Origin: Bacillus xiamenensis
Lineage (GTDB): Bacteria; Bacillota; Bacilli; Bacillales; Bacillaceae
Reading direction: 5' to 3'
DNA length: 54,783 nt
Assembly: GCF_000300535.1 (NCBI RefSeq)
Contig: NZ_AMSH01000017.1
Location: forward strand, 1 to 54,783
Shown: piece after piece, positions 44,943 to 53,673 of the stretch
How the letters are laid out: every line of letters begins with the position of its first letter
Numbering within the stretch: position 1 is the stretch's first letter
Notes under the pieces: generated by a model
Databases searched by the model: none
The model's input: the letters and a program-made list of their open reading frames with translations, nothing else
What the model was told of the DNA's origin: nothing
Made by a program: the position numbers and the translations under genes

Positions 44943-45770
44943 ATGGAAAATCGTTATGCTGTACATCCTGAGCAGGTCAAGCGTTTTACAACAGAGGAAC
45001 TTCGTCGTCATTTTCATATTCCTACACTATTTGTCAGTGGTGAATTGAAGCTGTATTATTCGCATGAGGATCGCGTGGTGATTGGTGGCGTCATGCCAAA
45101 ATCAGAACCGATCAAATTGGATGCCGGCGACTTTTTACGTACGGATTATTTCCTTGAAAGACGGGAGATTGGCATCGTGAATGTCGGCGGGCAGGGAACG
45201 GTCACAGTCGATGGTGAGTCTTTTGTGCTGGAGCATAAAGATTTCTTATATATTGGACTTGGACACGAACATGTAGAATTTGCTAGCTCATCAGGCGAGC
45301 AGGCCAAGTTCTATCTTGTGTCAGCCACTGCTCATAGAGCGTACCCTACGCAAAAGGCAGCCATCGCTGACTTAACACCGAATCACTTAGGGGAAGCGGC
45401 GGCCTCAAACGTACGAAATCTGTATCAAGTCATCCATGCAGACGGCATCCAAAGCTGTCAGCTGATGATGGGGATTACTCAGCTTGAAACCAACAACACA
45501 TGGAACACGATGCCTGCTCATATTCATGATCGGCGGATGGAAGTGTACTTATATCTTGATATAGAAGAAGATGCACGTGTCTTTCATTTTATGGGGGAGC
45601 CATCTGAAACGAGACATCTCGTTGTTGCAAATGAAGAAGCGGTCATTTCACCTGCGTGGTCCATTCATTCAGGCTCAGGTACAGCGAATTATTCATTTAT
45701 TTGGGCAATGGCGGGAGAAAATTACACGTTCAAAGATATGGACTTTGTCCCAATGGACCAGTTGAGGTAA
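44943..45770 (+). CDS. kduI: 5-keto-4-deoxyuronate isomerase KduI
   Basis: 275 residues, same as the B. subtilis protein; cupin-type zinc isomerase. Converts 5-keto-4-deoxyuronate to 2,5-diketo-3-deoxygluconate in pectin degradation. Zinc-site region reads NTMPAHIHDRRMEVYLYLDI with the histidines and glutamate; C-terminal SGSGTANYSFIWAMAGEN. RBS ggaggc. Followed by kduD after four bases, so the two form an operon. Confidence 0.95.
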   Translation: MENRYAVHPEQVKRFTTEELRRHFHIPTLFVSGELKLYYSHEDRVVIGGVMPKSEPIKLDAGDFLRTDYFLERREIGIVNVGGQGTVTVDGESFVLEHKDFLYIGLGHEHVEFASSSGEQAKFYLVSATAHRAYPTQKAAIADLTPNHLGEAAASNVRNLYQVIHADGIQSCQLMMGITQLETNNTWNTMPAHIHDRRMEVYLYLDIEEDARVFHFMGEPSETRHLVVANEEAVISPAWSIHSGSGTANYSFIWAMAGENYTFKDMDFVPMDQLR

Positions 45771-45774
45771 TGAG

Positions 45775-46548
45775 ATGACGACGACATCCTATGTAGCGTC
45801 CCTCTTTTCCCTTGAAGGCAAAACAGCTCTTGTCACAGGTCCTGGAACTGGTATTGGTCAAAGCATCGCTGTGGCGCTTGCCAGTTCAGGTGCAGATATC
45901 ATTGGCACATACCACCATACACCCCTTGATGAAACAAAATCGCTTGTTGAACAGGCAGGCAGATCATTTCATGCGGTTCAAGTAGACTTTGCAGATCCTC
46001 CGTCTGCTCAGCAGGATATCGATGCCCTTTTAAAACAGCATACAATTGATATTTTAATCAATAATGCTGGTACTATTAAAAGAGAGCAAGCGGCTCATTA
46101 TTCAGAGGAAGACTGGCATACGGTCATCAATGTGAATATGAACAGTCTCTTTTTCCTCACGCAAAAGGTCGGACAGCAGATGCTGAAAAAAGGGCAGGGA
46201 AAAATCGTCAATATCGCCTCGCTTCTATCGTTTCAAGGCGGTGTCTTTGTCCCGGCCTATACGGCGAGTAAGCATGCAGTCGCAGGGTTGACGAAAGCTT
46301 TTGCAAATGAATGGGCAAGCCAGCACATTCAGGTGAATGCGATTGCCCCAGGTTATATTGCAACCAATAACACGCAAGCCATTCGGGACGATGAGAATCG
46401 GAATGAAGAGATTCTCAAACGAATCCCTGCTGGACGCTGGGGACGGCCTGAGGATCTAGCCGGTGCCGCCGTATTCCTCAGCTCACCCGCCTCCGATTAT
46501 ATGAACGGTCATATTTTAGCCGTAGATGGCGGCTGGCTTGCGAGATAA
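45775..46548 (+). CDS. kduD: 2-deoxy-D-gluconate 3-dehydrogenase KduD
   Basis: 257 residues, classical short-chain dehydrogenase. Cofactor motif TGPGTGIGQSIA, NNAG motif at LINNAGTIKREQA, catalytic YTASKHAVAGL (Tyr/Lys), and the end MNGHILAVDGGWLAR. Reduces 2,5-diketo-3-deoxygluconate to KDG, which then goes to KdgK and KdgA. The cofactor loop reads GPGTGIG, where many relatives have GxxxGIG with other residues; this is within family variation. Confidence 0.94.
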   Translation: MTTTSYVASLFSLEGKTALVTGPGTGIGQSIAVALASSGADIIGTYHHTPLDETKSLVEQAGRSFHAVQVDFADPPSAQQDIDALLKQHTIDILINNAGTIKREQAAHYSEEDWHTVINVNMNSLFFLTQKVGQQMLKKGQGKIVNIASLLSFQGGVFVPAYTASKHAVAGLTKAFANEWASQHIQVNAIAPGYIATNNTQAIRDDENRNEEILKRIPAGRWGRPEDLAGAAVFLSSPASDYMNGHILAVDGGWLAR

Positions 46549-46556
46549 ACATATGG

Positions 46557-46591
46557 AGAGAATTCCTATTTTCAGGGATTCTCTTTTTTCT
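46557..46591 (+). terminator. Terminator of kduID
   Basis: agagaattcc-tattttca-gggattctct (G-T wobble included) followed by tttttt, right after the kduD stop. Confidence 0.85.
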
Positions 46592-46595
46592 ATTT

Positions 46596-46625
46596 GCATA
46601 ATTCTCCCCCTTCCGAGTCACTCTA
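46596..46625 (+). promoter_or_regulatory. Candidate sigma-G promoter of the ger operon
   Basis: GCATA (46596-46600), 18-bp spacer, CACTCTA (46619-46625). Sigma-G consensus is about GNATR-N18-CATNNTA; one mismatch in the -10. Forespore sigma-G expression is established for B. subtilis gerA-type operons. Confidence 0.65.
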
Positions 46626-46654
46626 TAAAAAACATGATATGAGGGTGAGGTAAT

Positions 46655-48121
46655 ATGAAAAGTCGTATTGAACCAGATATACAGTCCGTCATCAAGCGCG
46701 TCAAAAGCTTTGCGGGGAAAAGTGATGATATCGTGTTCCATTCTTTTTCATTTGGTCCTTCCACTATCTCTGCATGTCTCGTGTACGTTGAAGGACTCAC
46801 AGAATTCGAGATGCTTTCCAAACAAATCATTTCACCAATGCAAAAGGAACTGAAGATCACTGAAGTCGATCACACTACACTTCCTTCCCTTTCTAAAACA
46901 TTCTTTGGCATTCAAAATGAAGTACTGGTAGATATAAACCTTGCCATTGAGCAGTTATATAGCGGCAGGGCTATTTTATTTGTGGATGGAGCGACGCAAG
47001 CGCTTGCGCTCCAAACAAATCTTTTTCAATTTAGAGAAGTAGAGGAGCCGCAATCTGAAGTCCTTGTAAGAGGACCACGGATTGGATTTATTGAGAACCT
47101 TGAAAAAAACACAGCTTTACTTCGTGAACGGGCAAACGATCCGAACCTTGTCATTCAAAAGGTAAACATAGGTACTCGTAACAAGAAGTCTGCCGCTCTC
47201 GTGTATGTTCGTGATATTGCAGATCCCAAACTAGTAGAAGATGTTCAATCTCGCATGAAGCGAATCAAAATGGACGATATCCCTGAAACCGGCTATATCG
47301 AACAGCTAATCGAGGACAGTCACGTCTCCATTTTTCCACAGATTCAAAACACAGAACGCCCTGACCGGGTGATCGCCGCTGTGCTTGAAGGGAAGATTTC
47401 CATTTTACTCAACGGTACGCCTTTTGCGCTCATCATGCCTATGACACTGACTGCCTTGATGCAATCGCCAGAGGATTATTATCAGAGGTGGACAAGCGCC
47501 ACCCTTTTACGTTTACTCCGTTATATTGCGGTACTGCTGACTATTTTTTTACCAGGACTCTACATCGCCCTTGTTTCCTATCATCCCGGCTTATTACCAA
47601 CACGAATGGCACTCACCATCGCAGGTAGCCGGCAAAATGTTCCCTTCTCTCCTGTCGTTGAAGCCATCCTCATGTCGTTTACGATTGAACTGCTGCGGGA
47701 AGCCGGGCTTCGCCTTCCGAGGGCGATTGGGCAGACGATTGGACTGATTGGCGGTGTCATTATTGGGCAGGCAGCTGTACAAGCCAATATCGTCAGTGCA
47801 TTAATGGTCATTATTGTGTCACTGACTGCCTTGGCCGATTTTACTGCACCCTCATATGACTTTAGCTTCCCATTACGAATTCTGCGGTTTATGGCGATTT
47901 TCAGTTCAGCGATGTTTGGTTTATACGGCTTAATCATGTGCTATTTATTTGTGCTTTGCCACTTGATGCAATTAAAGACCTTTGGTTTCGACTATTTCAC
48001 ACCTGTTTTGTCTTCACCGTTTTCAGACTTAAAGGATACGTACGTTCGTTTACCGATAGGGCTATTTAAATCGAGACCGAAAACAACCAAGACAAAAAAT
48101 ATCAAAAGACAAGGAGAGTAA
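46655..48121 (+). CDS. gerBA: Germinant receptor subunit A (GerBA-like)
   Basis: 488 residues, GerA family (PF03323). Long hydrophilic N-terminal part (about 1-245) with DIAVVYV-type motifs (VYVRDIADPKLVEDVQ) and the conserved VLEGKISILLNGTPFALI, then four to six membrane segments (TLLRLLRYIAVLLTIFLPG; PRAIGQTIGLIGGVIIGQAA). Sits in the inner spore membrane with the B and C subunits to sense nutrients. Position after manA equals that of gerBA in B. subtilis, except for the intervening sugar island. Symbol is by synteny; ligand unknown. Confidence 0.93.
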   Translation: MKSRIEPDIQSVIKRVKSFAGKSDDIVFHSFSFGPSTISACLVYVEGLTEFEMLSKQIISPMQKELKITEVDHTTLPSLSKTFFGIQNEVLVDINLAIEQLYSGRAILFVDGATQALALQTNLFQFREVEEPQSEVLVRGPRIGFIENLEKNTALLRERANDPNLVIQKVNIGTRNKKSAALVYVRDIADPKLVEDVQSRMKRIKMDDIPETGYIEQLIEDSHVSIFPQIQNTERPDRVIAAVLEGKISILLNGTPFALIMPMTLTALMQSPEDYYQRWTSATLLRLLRYIAVLLTIFLPGLYIALVSYHPGLLPTRMALTIAGSRQNVPFSPVVEAILMSFTIELLREAGLRLPRAIGQTIGLIGGVIIGQAAVQANIVSALMVIIVSLTALADFTAPSYDFSFPLRILRFMAIFSSAMFGLYGLIMCYLFVLCHLMQLKTFGFDYFTPVLSSPFSDLKDTYVRLPIGLFKSRPKTTKTKNIKRQGE

Positions 48122-48124
48122 ACG

Positions 48125-49225
48125 ATGTACAGAGCTGAGAAGCTATCATTGTTACAAGTCACCATTCTGTGCAGTTCTACAATGATAGGCGCTGGAATAT
48201 TAACCATTCCACGCAGTTCTGCCAATTCAGGGTTCCCTGATGGCTGGATCATTGTATTAATACAGGGAGTCATCTTTGCTTTCATTGCGTTTTTGCTAGG
48301 TTGGATCGCTGAAAAGAATGCACCGGACACCATTTTTGAGTCAAATACAAGAGGAGCCGGCGCATTCTTTGGCACGATGTTTAATTTAATGCTAATTGCA
48401 TATTTACTAGCCATTGTCGGCTTTGAGGCGCGTGTACTTGGGGAAGTGGTTCAGTTTTTCCTGCTGCAAGAAACCCCTATGACGGTGATTGTCATGATTT
48501 TTTTACTCGTGGCGATCTATCATTTGAAAAGCGGGATCTTTCCAACAGTAAAAATAGTGACATATATTTATCCAATCACCATGGTCATCTACATTGGGCT
48601 CATGCTGTTTTGTCTGAAAATATTCGATTTTGATTATTTACGCCCTGTCATGGCGCACGGTTTTAAGGATTTTCGTAACCTGTTTCCTCAAACCTTTATT
48701 CAATTTACAGGCTTTGAAGTGATTTTGTTCGTTATACCGCTTATGTATAAAGAGAAAAGGTCGAAAGCGAAATGGGCGGCAGCAATCGGTGTCGGGATCA
48801 CATCTCTTGTCTATTCCCTCACGCTTTTTGTTGTGATTGGCTCCATGACAGTTGGAGAAACGAAATCCCTCACGTGGCCGACAGTTTCTCTCATTCAAGC
48901 GCTTGAAATTGAAGGCGTATTTATTGAACGATTTGATATTTTCTTACTGACGATTTGGACATGCCAGCAGTTCATTTGTATGCTTGGTTTTTTCCAATTT
49001 GCCATTAAAGGCTGCCAAACAGTCTTTAAGACCACCAATTTAATGAGACTGCTATGGGTGCTATTTGTGATTTCCGCAGCATTGTCTCTTTTTCCGAGAA
49101 ATATCAATGAAGTCTTTTACTACTCTACTTTACTCGGCTATTCGCTGTTCGCTATTTTAGCCATTCCTTTTATAACAGCTGTTCTTCTGATGATACGTAA
49201 AAAATGGGGAGGTCGTTCTGCATGA
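48125..49225 (+). CDS. gerBB: Germinant receptor subunit B (GerBB-like)
   Basis: 366 residues, about ten membrane segments, spore germination family of the amino acid-polyamine transporter superfamily. N-terminal STMIGAGILTIPRSSANSG is the helix 1 unwound region expected at the ligand site. RBS aaggagag; starts three bases after gerBA and overlaps the C subunit by four. Probably the germinant-binding subunit. Confidence 0.93.
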   Translation: MYRAEKLSLLQVTILCSSTMIGAGILTIPRSSANSGFPDGWIIVLIQGVIFAFIAFLLGWIAEKNAPDTIFESNTRGAGAFFGTMFNLMLIAYLLAIVGFEARVLGEVVQFFLLQETPMTVIVMIFLLVAIYHLKSGIFPTVKIVTYIYPITMVIYIGLMLFCLKIFDFDYLRPVMAHGFKDFRNLFPQTFIQFTGFEVILFVIPLMYKEKRSKAKWAAAIGVGITSLVYSLTLFVVIGSMTVGETKSLTWPTVSLIQALEIEGVFIERFDIFLLTIWTCQQFICMLGFFQFAIKGCQTVFKTTNLMRLLWVLFVISAALSLFPRNINEVFYYSTLLGYSLFAILAIPFITAVLLMIRKKWGGRSA

Positions 49226-50367
49226 GAGGACGTCATTTATTGCTATTGTCTATGTCCTGCTGTCTTTTACTACTATCAGCAGGCTGCTGGGACTTAAAGG
49301 ATATTGAAAAATTATCGTTTGTGCGTGGTGTTGGCATTGACGAGGAGGGTGACAACGGAGTCAAGCTCACCTATCAAAACCTTGTACCAAAAATGGGTGG
49401 AACACAAGAAACAGACTCTCCTGGCTATGTGAATGTGGTCTCGAAGGGGAAAAATGTACTGGAGGCTGTGAGTACCGTTGCCTTGAAAGGACCGCCGATC
49501 TATAGTGATCATCTTAAAATCTTTTTGTTCGGCAAAAATCAAGCAGAGCATCATGATATTCAAGGGACACTGAATCACTTTATACGAGATGATGAGGTTC
49601 GAAGAAGCAGCTACATCCTAGTGTCACGAGGTGATGCGTCAAAGGTGATCAACCAAAAATTAAAATCACAGCAAAAGGTTCCAGTTGAGCATATCTTTGA
49701 AACATCGAAAAACCGGAGCTTTAACGGAAAGATTTTACTGCCGACACGTATTGGCCGAGCGTCCGATTACTTTCAGATGGGCACAAGCTTTCTTGTCCAA
49801 AGTGTAGATGTAGTAGACGGTGAACTCACATACGATGGAGCAGGCATCATCCATGGGAAAACGAGAAAGCTCATAGGATTCATCCCAGCAAAAGATGTCC
49901 AATCCTTAAACTGGGTCATGAATCGCATTTCAGGCGGAGTCGTACCAGCCACCTACAAAGGCTTTCCAATCACGTATGAAATGAAGCAAGCAAAATCAAA
50001 GGTCGAACCCTATCTGAAGGATGGAAAGATTTCCTTTACCATTCATGTGCAAACAAGCGGGAAGCTATCAGAGGATCAATATCCCCCTGAAAACTCATTC
50101 GATAAACATTACATCAAACGATTTGAGCGCATTTTTGCCAACAAAATGAAGGAGCGGATTCATAAAGCTGTTAACCACATGCAAAAAGAAGTTGGTGTTG
50201 ATCCGATCTTTTTAAATCAGCAGGTGCGCATCAAGTATCCTGATTTTTGGGAACAGCATCGAGACGAGTGGGACACACTATTCCAAGAAGTAGACATTGA
50301 TTATAAGATAAAAGTCAACATCTTAAACTTTGGTGCAGAGGGCGCAACGAAAAGCTTTAAATGGTAA
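49222..50367 (+). CDS. gerBC: Germinant receptor lipoprotein subunit C (GerBC-like)
   Basis: 381 residues from ATG 49222, overlapping the gerBB stop (ATGA) with gggaggt upstream. Lipobox LSAGC, then WDLKDIEKLSFVRGVGID, the standard GerC-family start. Conserved later parts: RGDASKVIN and the C-terminal region with FERIFANKMKERIHKAVNHM and YPDFWEQHRDEWD. Lipid-modified and external in the spore inner membrane. Completes an A-B-C operon. Confidence 0.93.
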   Translation: MRGRHLLLLSMSCCLLLLSAGCWDLKDIEKLSFVRGVGIDEEGDNGVKLTYQNLVPKMGGTQETDSPGYVNVVSKGKNVLEAVSTVALKGPPIYSDHLKIFLFGKNQAEHHDIQGTLNHFIRDDEVRRSSYILVSRGDASKVINQKLKSQQKVPVEHIFETSKNRSFNGKILLPTRIGRASDYFQMGTSFLVQSVDVVDGELTYDGAGIIHGKTRKLIGFIPAKDVQSLNWVMNRISGGVVPATYKGFPITYEMKQAKSKVEPYLKDGKISFTIHVQTSGKLSEDQYPPENSFDKHYIKRFERIFANKMKERIHKAVNHMQKEVGVDPIFLNQQVRIKYPDFWEQHRDEWDTLFQEVDIDYKIKVNILNFGAEGATKSFKW

Positions 50368-50370
50368 CAG

Positions 50371-50409
50371 CAAAAAGGCGGTTATCCCATGGGGGAACTG
50401 CCTTTTTTA
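50371..50409. terminator. Bidirectional terminator gerBC / glycosyltransferase
   Basis: aaaaaggc-gtt-ccc ... ggg-aac-gcctttttt: long interrupted stem with A-tract before and T-tract after. The stop codon of the minus-strand gene lies within it. Confidence 0.88.
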
Positions 50410-51779
50410 CGAGCCACAATTAAAAGTTGGTATAATGTCACGTGATCGGATAATGCTTTTGTTTGAAAGCCAAGTGCTTCTCCTACTCTCGCCACTTCGT
50501 CAAAAAATAATTGGACGTTTTGATCAATTTGCACATTGATTGGCTGTGTGTTCACAAGGTCAAACAAATGCTCTGGAAAGAGTGCGCTCATCGTTTTTGG
50601 TGTGAAAAACCTCATATGCGTTCGATCTAGAATCCCCGCATCTTGATACGTAAAATCACCTGTCATTAATGGCAGGAGCACTTCTGCATGCATCATATTA
50701 GGCAAGCAGCAAATGATCACGCCCCCTGGCTTTAAAGACGCGTGCGCTTGAGCAATCAGTTCCCATGGATCTGACATATGCTCTAATACATCAGAAAATA
50801 TGATGGCATCAAAAAAAGTTTCCTTCTCTGACAACGGATACTCATCTGCTTTTGCCTCAATGACTTCTTTGTAATATGCCTTTGCAATCTCTGCTTTTAG
50901 TGCATCTGCCTCCACTCCGTACATGTCAACAGACTGCCGATTGATAAGCTCAAGTCCTGTCGCCCCTGCACCGCATCCCATATCCAGCACACATACGGCA
51001 TCCTTAGGAAGCAGAGCTGTAAAGTATGGATGGGGCGCTATGAGGTTTAAATCAATGCCCCATTTATCTAAAAACCGAAGCCTGTTCTCGGCAAACAGTG
51101 TAGAGATGTTTGTCTCCTGATTCGCATGGAAGGTTGCATGACCGTGATGATGCACAAATGAATCATGGACGATTTGCAGCTGATATCCCTTTAATAATGA
51201 ACGCAAACAAAGGTCGTCATCTTCAAATGACCCATATCCAAACCGCTCATCAAAAAACCCCACATCCTCGATCAGCTTTCTTTTTACCAGCAAACAAAAC
51301 CCAACAAGTCTATGCACATACGTCCTCTGACCTTTCCTCGCAGCCGTATATTCCTTAGCAAAAGCAGGAAGCTCCTTCACATCTGTGTACGATGGATGAA
51401 CGAGCTGAGGACCACTCACATAATTAGAGACTGGTCCCACCATGCCAATACGTTCTGATGCAAATAATGCCTCTTTTAATGGAGAAAGCCAGTTTTCAGT
51501 TACGATCGTGTCGTTATTTATAAAGAGAATACTGTCTCCTGTCGCTCGTTTCGCTCCTTGATTACAGCCCTTTGCAAAGCCTTGATTCTTCTCGTTATCA
51601 ATGAACACGACATCTTCCAGTTCTCTGATATATTCCTTCGTACCGTCTGATGAGGCATTATCTACTACGATGAGTTCATATTGGTCACTTCGGGTATGCT
51701 GCTTGATGCTGTCGATACATGTTTTGGTTAAGTGCAGTTCGTTGTACGTCAGCATGACAATGCTCGTTTTCCCTTTCAT
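50382..51779 (-). CDS. Fused family 2 glycosyltransferase and SAM methyltransferase
   Basis: 465 residues in two domains. N-terminal GT2 domain (about 1-235): SIVMLTYNELHLTKTCIDSI, VVDNASSDGT, FINNDTIV (DXD-like) and FDERFGYGSFEDDDLCLR. C-terminal class I methyltransferase (about 255-465): SAM motif VLDMGCGAGATGLELI, acidic GVEADA, FDAIIFSDVLEHM and LKPGGVIICCLPN. Presumably makes and methylates one sugar of a surface or spore glycan (compare CgeD-type spore-coat transferases and SpsA), but no target can be named. It stands between a germination operon and ywtG. RBS ggtggag. At this place B. subtilis, as I remember it, has gerBC followed directly by ywtG. Confidence 0.88.
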   Translation of the reverse strand: MKGKTSIVMLTYNELHLTKTCIDSIKQHTRSDQYELIVVDNASSDGTKEYIRELEDVVFIDNEKNQGFAKGCNQGAKRATGDSILFINNDTIVTENWLSPLKEALFASERIGMVGPVSNYVSGPQLVHPSYTDVKELPAFAKEYTAARKGQRTYVHRLVGFCLLVKRKLIEDVGFFDERFGYGSFEDDDLCLRSLLKGYQLQIVHDSFVHHHGHATFHANQETNISTLFAENRLRFLDKWGIDLNLIAPHPYFTALLPKDAVCVLDMGCGAGATGLELINRQSVDMYGVEADALKAEIAKAYYKEVIEAKADEYPLSEKETFFDAIIFSDVLEHMSDPWELIAQAHASLKPGGVIICCLPNMMHAEVLLPLMTGDFTYQDAGILDRTHMRFFTPKTMSALFPEHLFDLVNTQPINVQIDQNVQLFFDEVARVGEALGFQTKALSDHVTLYQLLIVARKKGSSPMG

Positions 51780-51903
51780 CTCACTCCACCTTTCGCCCGC
51801 CTGTTACATATGTATGTCATATGCAGCACGTTCAGAAGATGAGAGATTGTCTTTTCTTGATTAAACGTTTGTTTAACAAAGGGCTAAAATGAACTTGATT
51901 TAT

Positions 51904-51989
51904 CCCTTTGTCTTCTTTTCATCGTGATAGAGAACCTTTGCATTCTAGGAATTACGAGTACCGGCACGCAGGACTGCGGGCGAATGCGA
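51904..51989 (+). repeat. Non-coding repeat, copy A
   Basis: Shares ccctttgtcttcttt, cctttgca-tctaggaa, cgagtaccggc and actgcggg blocks in the same order with 54651-54760. It lies in the 258-base gap between ywtG and the fusion gene, in plus orientation. A hairpin with T-run (52009-52040) follows. The rest of the gap (51780-51903) shows only a palindromic stretch catatg-n5-catatg at 51807-51823. Confidence 0.8.
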
Positions 51990-52008
51990 GGGTTTGTCTA
52001 TACGCTGA

Positions 52009-52040
52009 GACTAGCCGCTGTATGTAGCTAGTCTTTTTTA
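52009..52040 (+). terminator. Plus-strand terminator behind repeat copy A
   Basis: gactagc ... gctagtc (7-bp stem, 11-base loop) followed by ttttttat. The T-run is on the plus strand, yet both neighbouring genes run minus, so it belongs to the repeat element and not to a visible gene. Confidence 0.7.
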
Positions 52041-53402
52041 TACCGTTTCCCCTTCATCATTGACGACGGTGCGGTTTCTCTTTTTTAAATCTGCTTCAAT
52101 CTCTTCAAGACTTTTCCCTTTCGTTTCTGTGACTAAGTATTTCACAAACAAGAAGGCGCCTATGCCAATGACCGCATAAATCAGGAACAGATGACTGATG
52201 CCAATCGCACTTAACAAAGCTGGGAATGTAAGCGAGATGATCAAATTCCCTGTATGAAGCAGGAAGGTCGATACCCCCGTACCGATTCCCCGGACATGTA
52301 CTGGGAACAGCTCTGGCAGCATCACCCATACGACTGGACCCCAGCTGACAGCAAAGATCACAATGAAGAGTCCTAAACAAATAATCGTTGTCCATCCAGC
52401 GGCTGTTGATCCTTCGAAAAATCGATTCACTACCGACAGGACAATTAAACTAAGGACCATACCGGCATTCCCAAATAGGAGTAACGCTTTACGCCCGACA
52501 CGATCAATGATTTTGATCGCCACAAACGTCATGACGACATTGACCGCACCAATACCCACAGTTCCTAAAATCGCCGCTGAATCGCCAAAGCCGACACTTG
52601 TGAATGTTTTAGGTGCATAGTAAATGATCGTATTTGTACCAATAAACTGCTGTAAAAAGGCTAAACCGACACCAGCGATTAAAGCTGGGCGCACCCATGG
52701 TTCAAATAACTCCTTCAAACCGCCCTTCTCTTCACTTTCCGCCTTTTGTATATCTGACATTTCTTCTTCAACTTCTTGCTTACTCTGTCTAAGTTTTGAC
52801 AATATCTCTTTCGCCCGGTCCCTCTGTCCATGGACAAACAGCCAGCGGGGGCTTTCAGGCATAAACAAAATACCAAATAATAGTAAAATAGAAGGGACGA
52901 CGGCAATCCCAAGCATCAGACGCCATGCCTCTGCATCCGCTAAAACGTAGTTCACGATATAGGCGAGAAGAATACCGAATGTGATCATGAGCTGGTTTAA
53001 AGAGGACAGTGCCCCTCTTGATTCCTTTGGAGCAAGTTCAGATAAATATAATGGAACAATCGTCGTCGAGCAGCCTACTGCAAGCCCCAGTACGATTCTG
53101 AATAAGACCATCATCTCCGTATTTGGTGCAAGAGCTGTTCCAAATCCGCCAATAATAAATAAAATCGCTGCGGCGATAATGGCTTTTTTCCGTCCAAATT
53201 GGTCTGTCAGCTTCCCAGAAAGAGAAGAACCAAGCATTGCCCCAATTAAAATTGAGCTGACGACAAGCCCCTCCGTAAAAGCATTTAAACCTAAATCGTC
53301 TTTCATAAATAAAATGGCGCCAGAAATGACACCTGTATCGTAACCATATAAGGCGCCGCCAAGTGCGCCGAAGAAATAAAGCCACCCATTCCGATTTTTC
53401 AT
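52038..53402 (-). CDS. ywtG: MFS sugar transporter YwtG
   Basis: 454 residues, 12 membrane segments, sugar porter family. Signatures: GALGGALYGYDTGVISGA (N-terminus), DQFGRKKA between TM2 and TM3, PESPRWL after TM6, QQFIGTNTIIYYAP in TM7 (sugar site), DRVGRKALL, and PELFP...TETKGKSLEEIE at the end. Closely resembles B. subtilis YwtG. ATG at 53402 is eight bases after agagggg; the ATG at 53408 is too close. Substrate unknown, probably a hexose or pentose with proton symport. No clear minus-strand terminator was seen. Confidence 0.92.
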   Translation of the reverse strand: MKNRNGWLYFFGALGGALYGYDTGVISGAILFMKDDLGLNAFTEGLVVSSILIGAMLGSSLSGKLTDQFGRKKAIIAAAILFIIGGFGTALAPNTEMMVLFRIVLGLAVGCSTTIVPLYLSELAPKESRGALSSLNQLMITFGILLAYIVNYVLADAEAWRLMLGIAVVPSILLLFGILFMPESPRWLFVHGQRDRAKEILSKLRQSKQEVEEEMSDIQKAESEEKGGLKELFEPWVRPALIAGVGLAFLQQFIGTNTIIYYAPKTFTSVGFGDSAAILGTVGIGAVNVVMTFVAIKIIDRVGRKALLLFGNAGMVLSLIVLSVVNRFFEGSTAAGWTTIICLGLFIVIFAVSWGPVVWVMLPELFPVHVRGIGTGVSTFLLHTGNLIISLTFPALLSAIGISHLFLIYAVIGIGAFLFVKYLVTETKGKSLEEIEADLKKRNRTVVNDEGETV

Positions 53403-53673
53403 GCTCATAACCCCTCTTTTATCTATGTCTTGACTGGATGATTCTCTATGAAAAATCATTTTCCTCACTTCCTGCCAATTCAAACATTTCGATGTTTTAT
53501 GACAAATATATTTCATTTGCGTATCATTGAAACTTTTTACGATAAGGAAACGTCAATTAAGCGTTGATGAAAAAATGTCGCACTATATCCCGTTTTAAGG
53601 TATATTTGTTTTAGTTTGTAAACATGAAGAAGGACATCTTTACTATAAAAATCATAGCGAGGGTTTAAAATAT

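Noticed and set aside
51807..51823. Sigma-E or sigma-K promoter before the fusion gene
   Set aside because: CATACA is present, but there is no matching -35 at the right distance.
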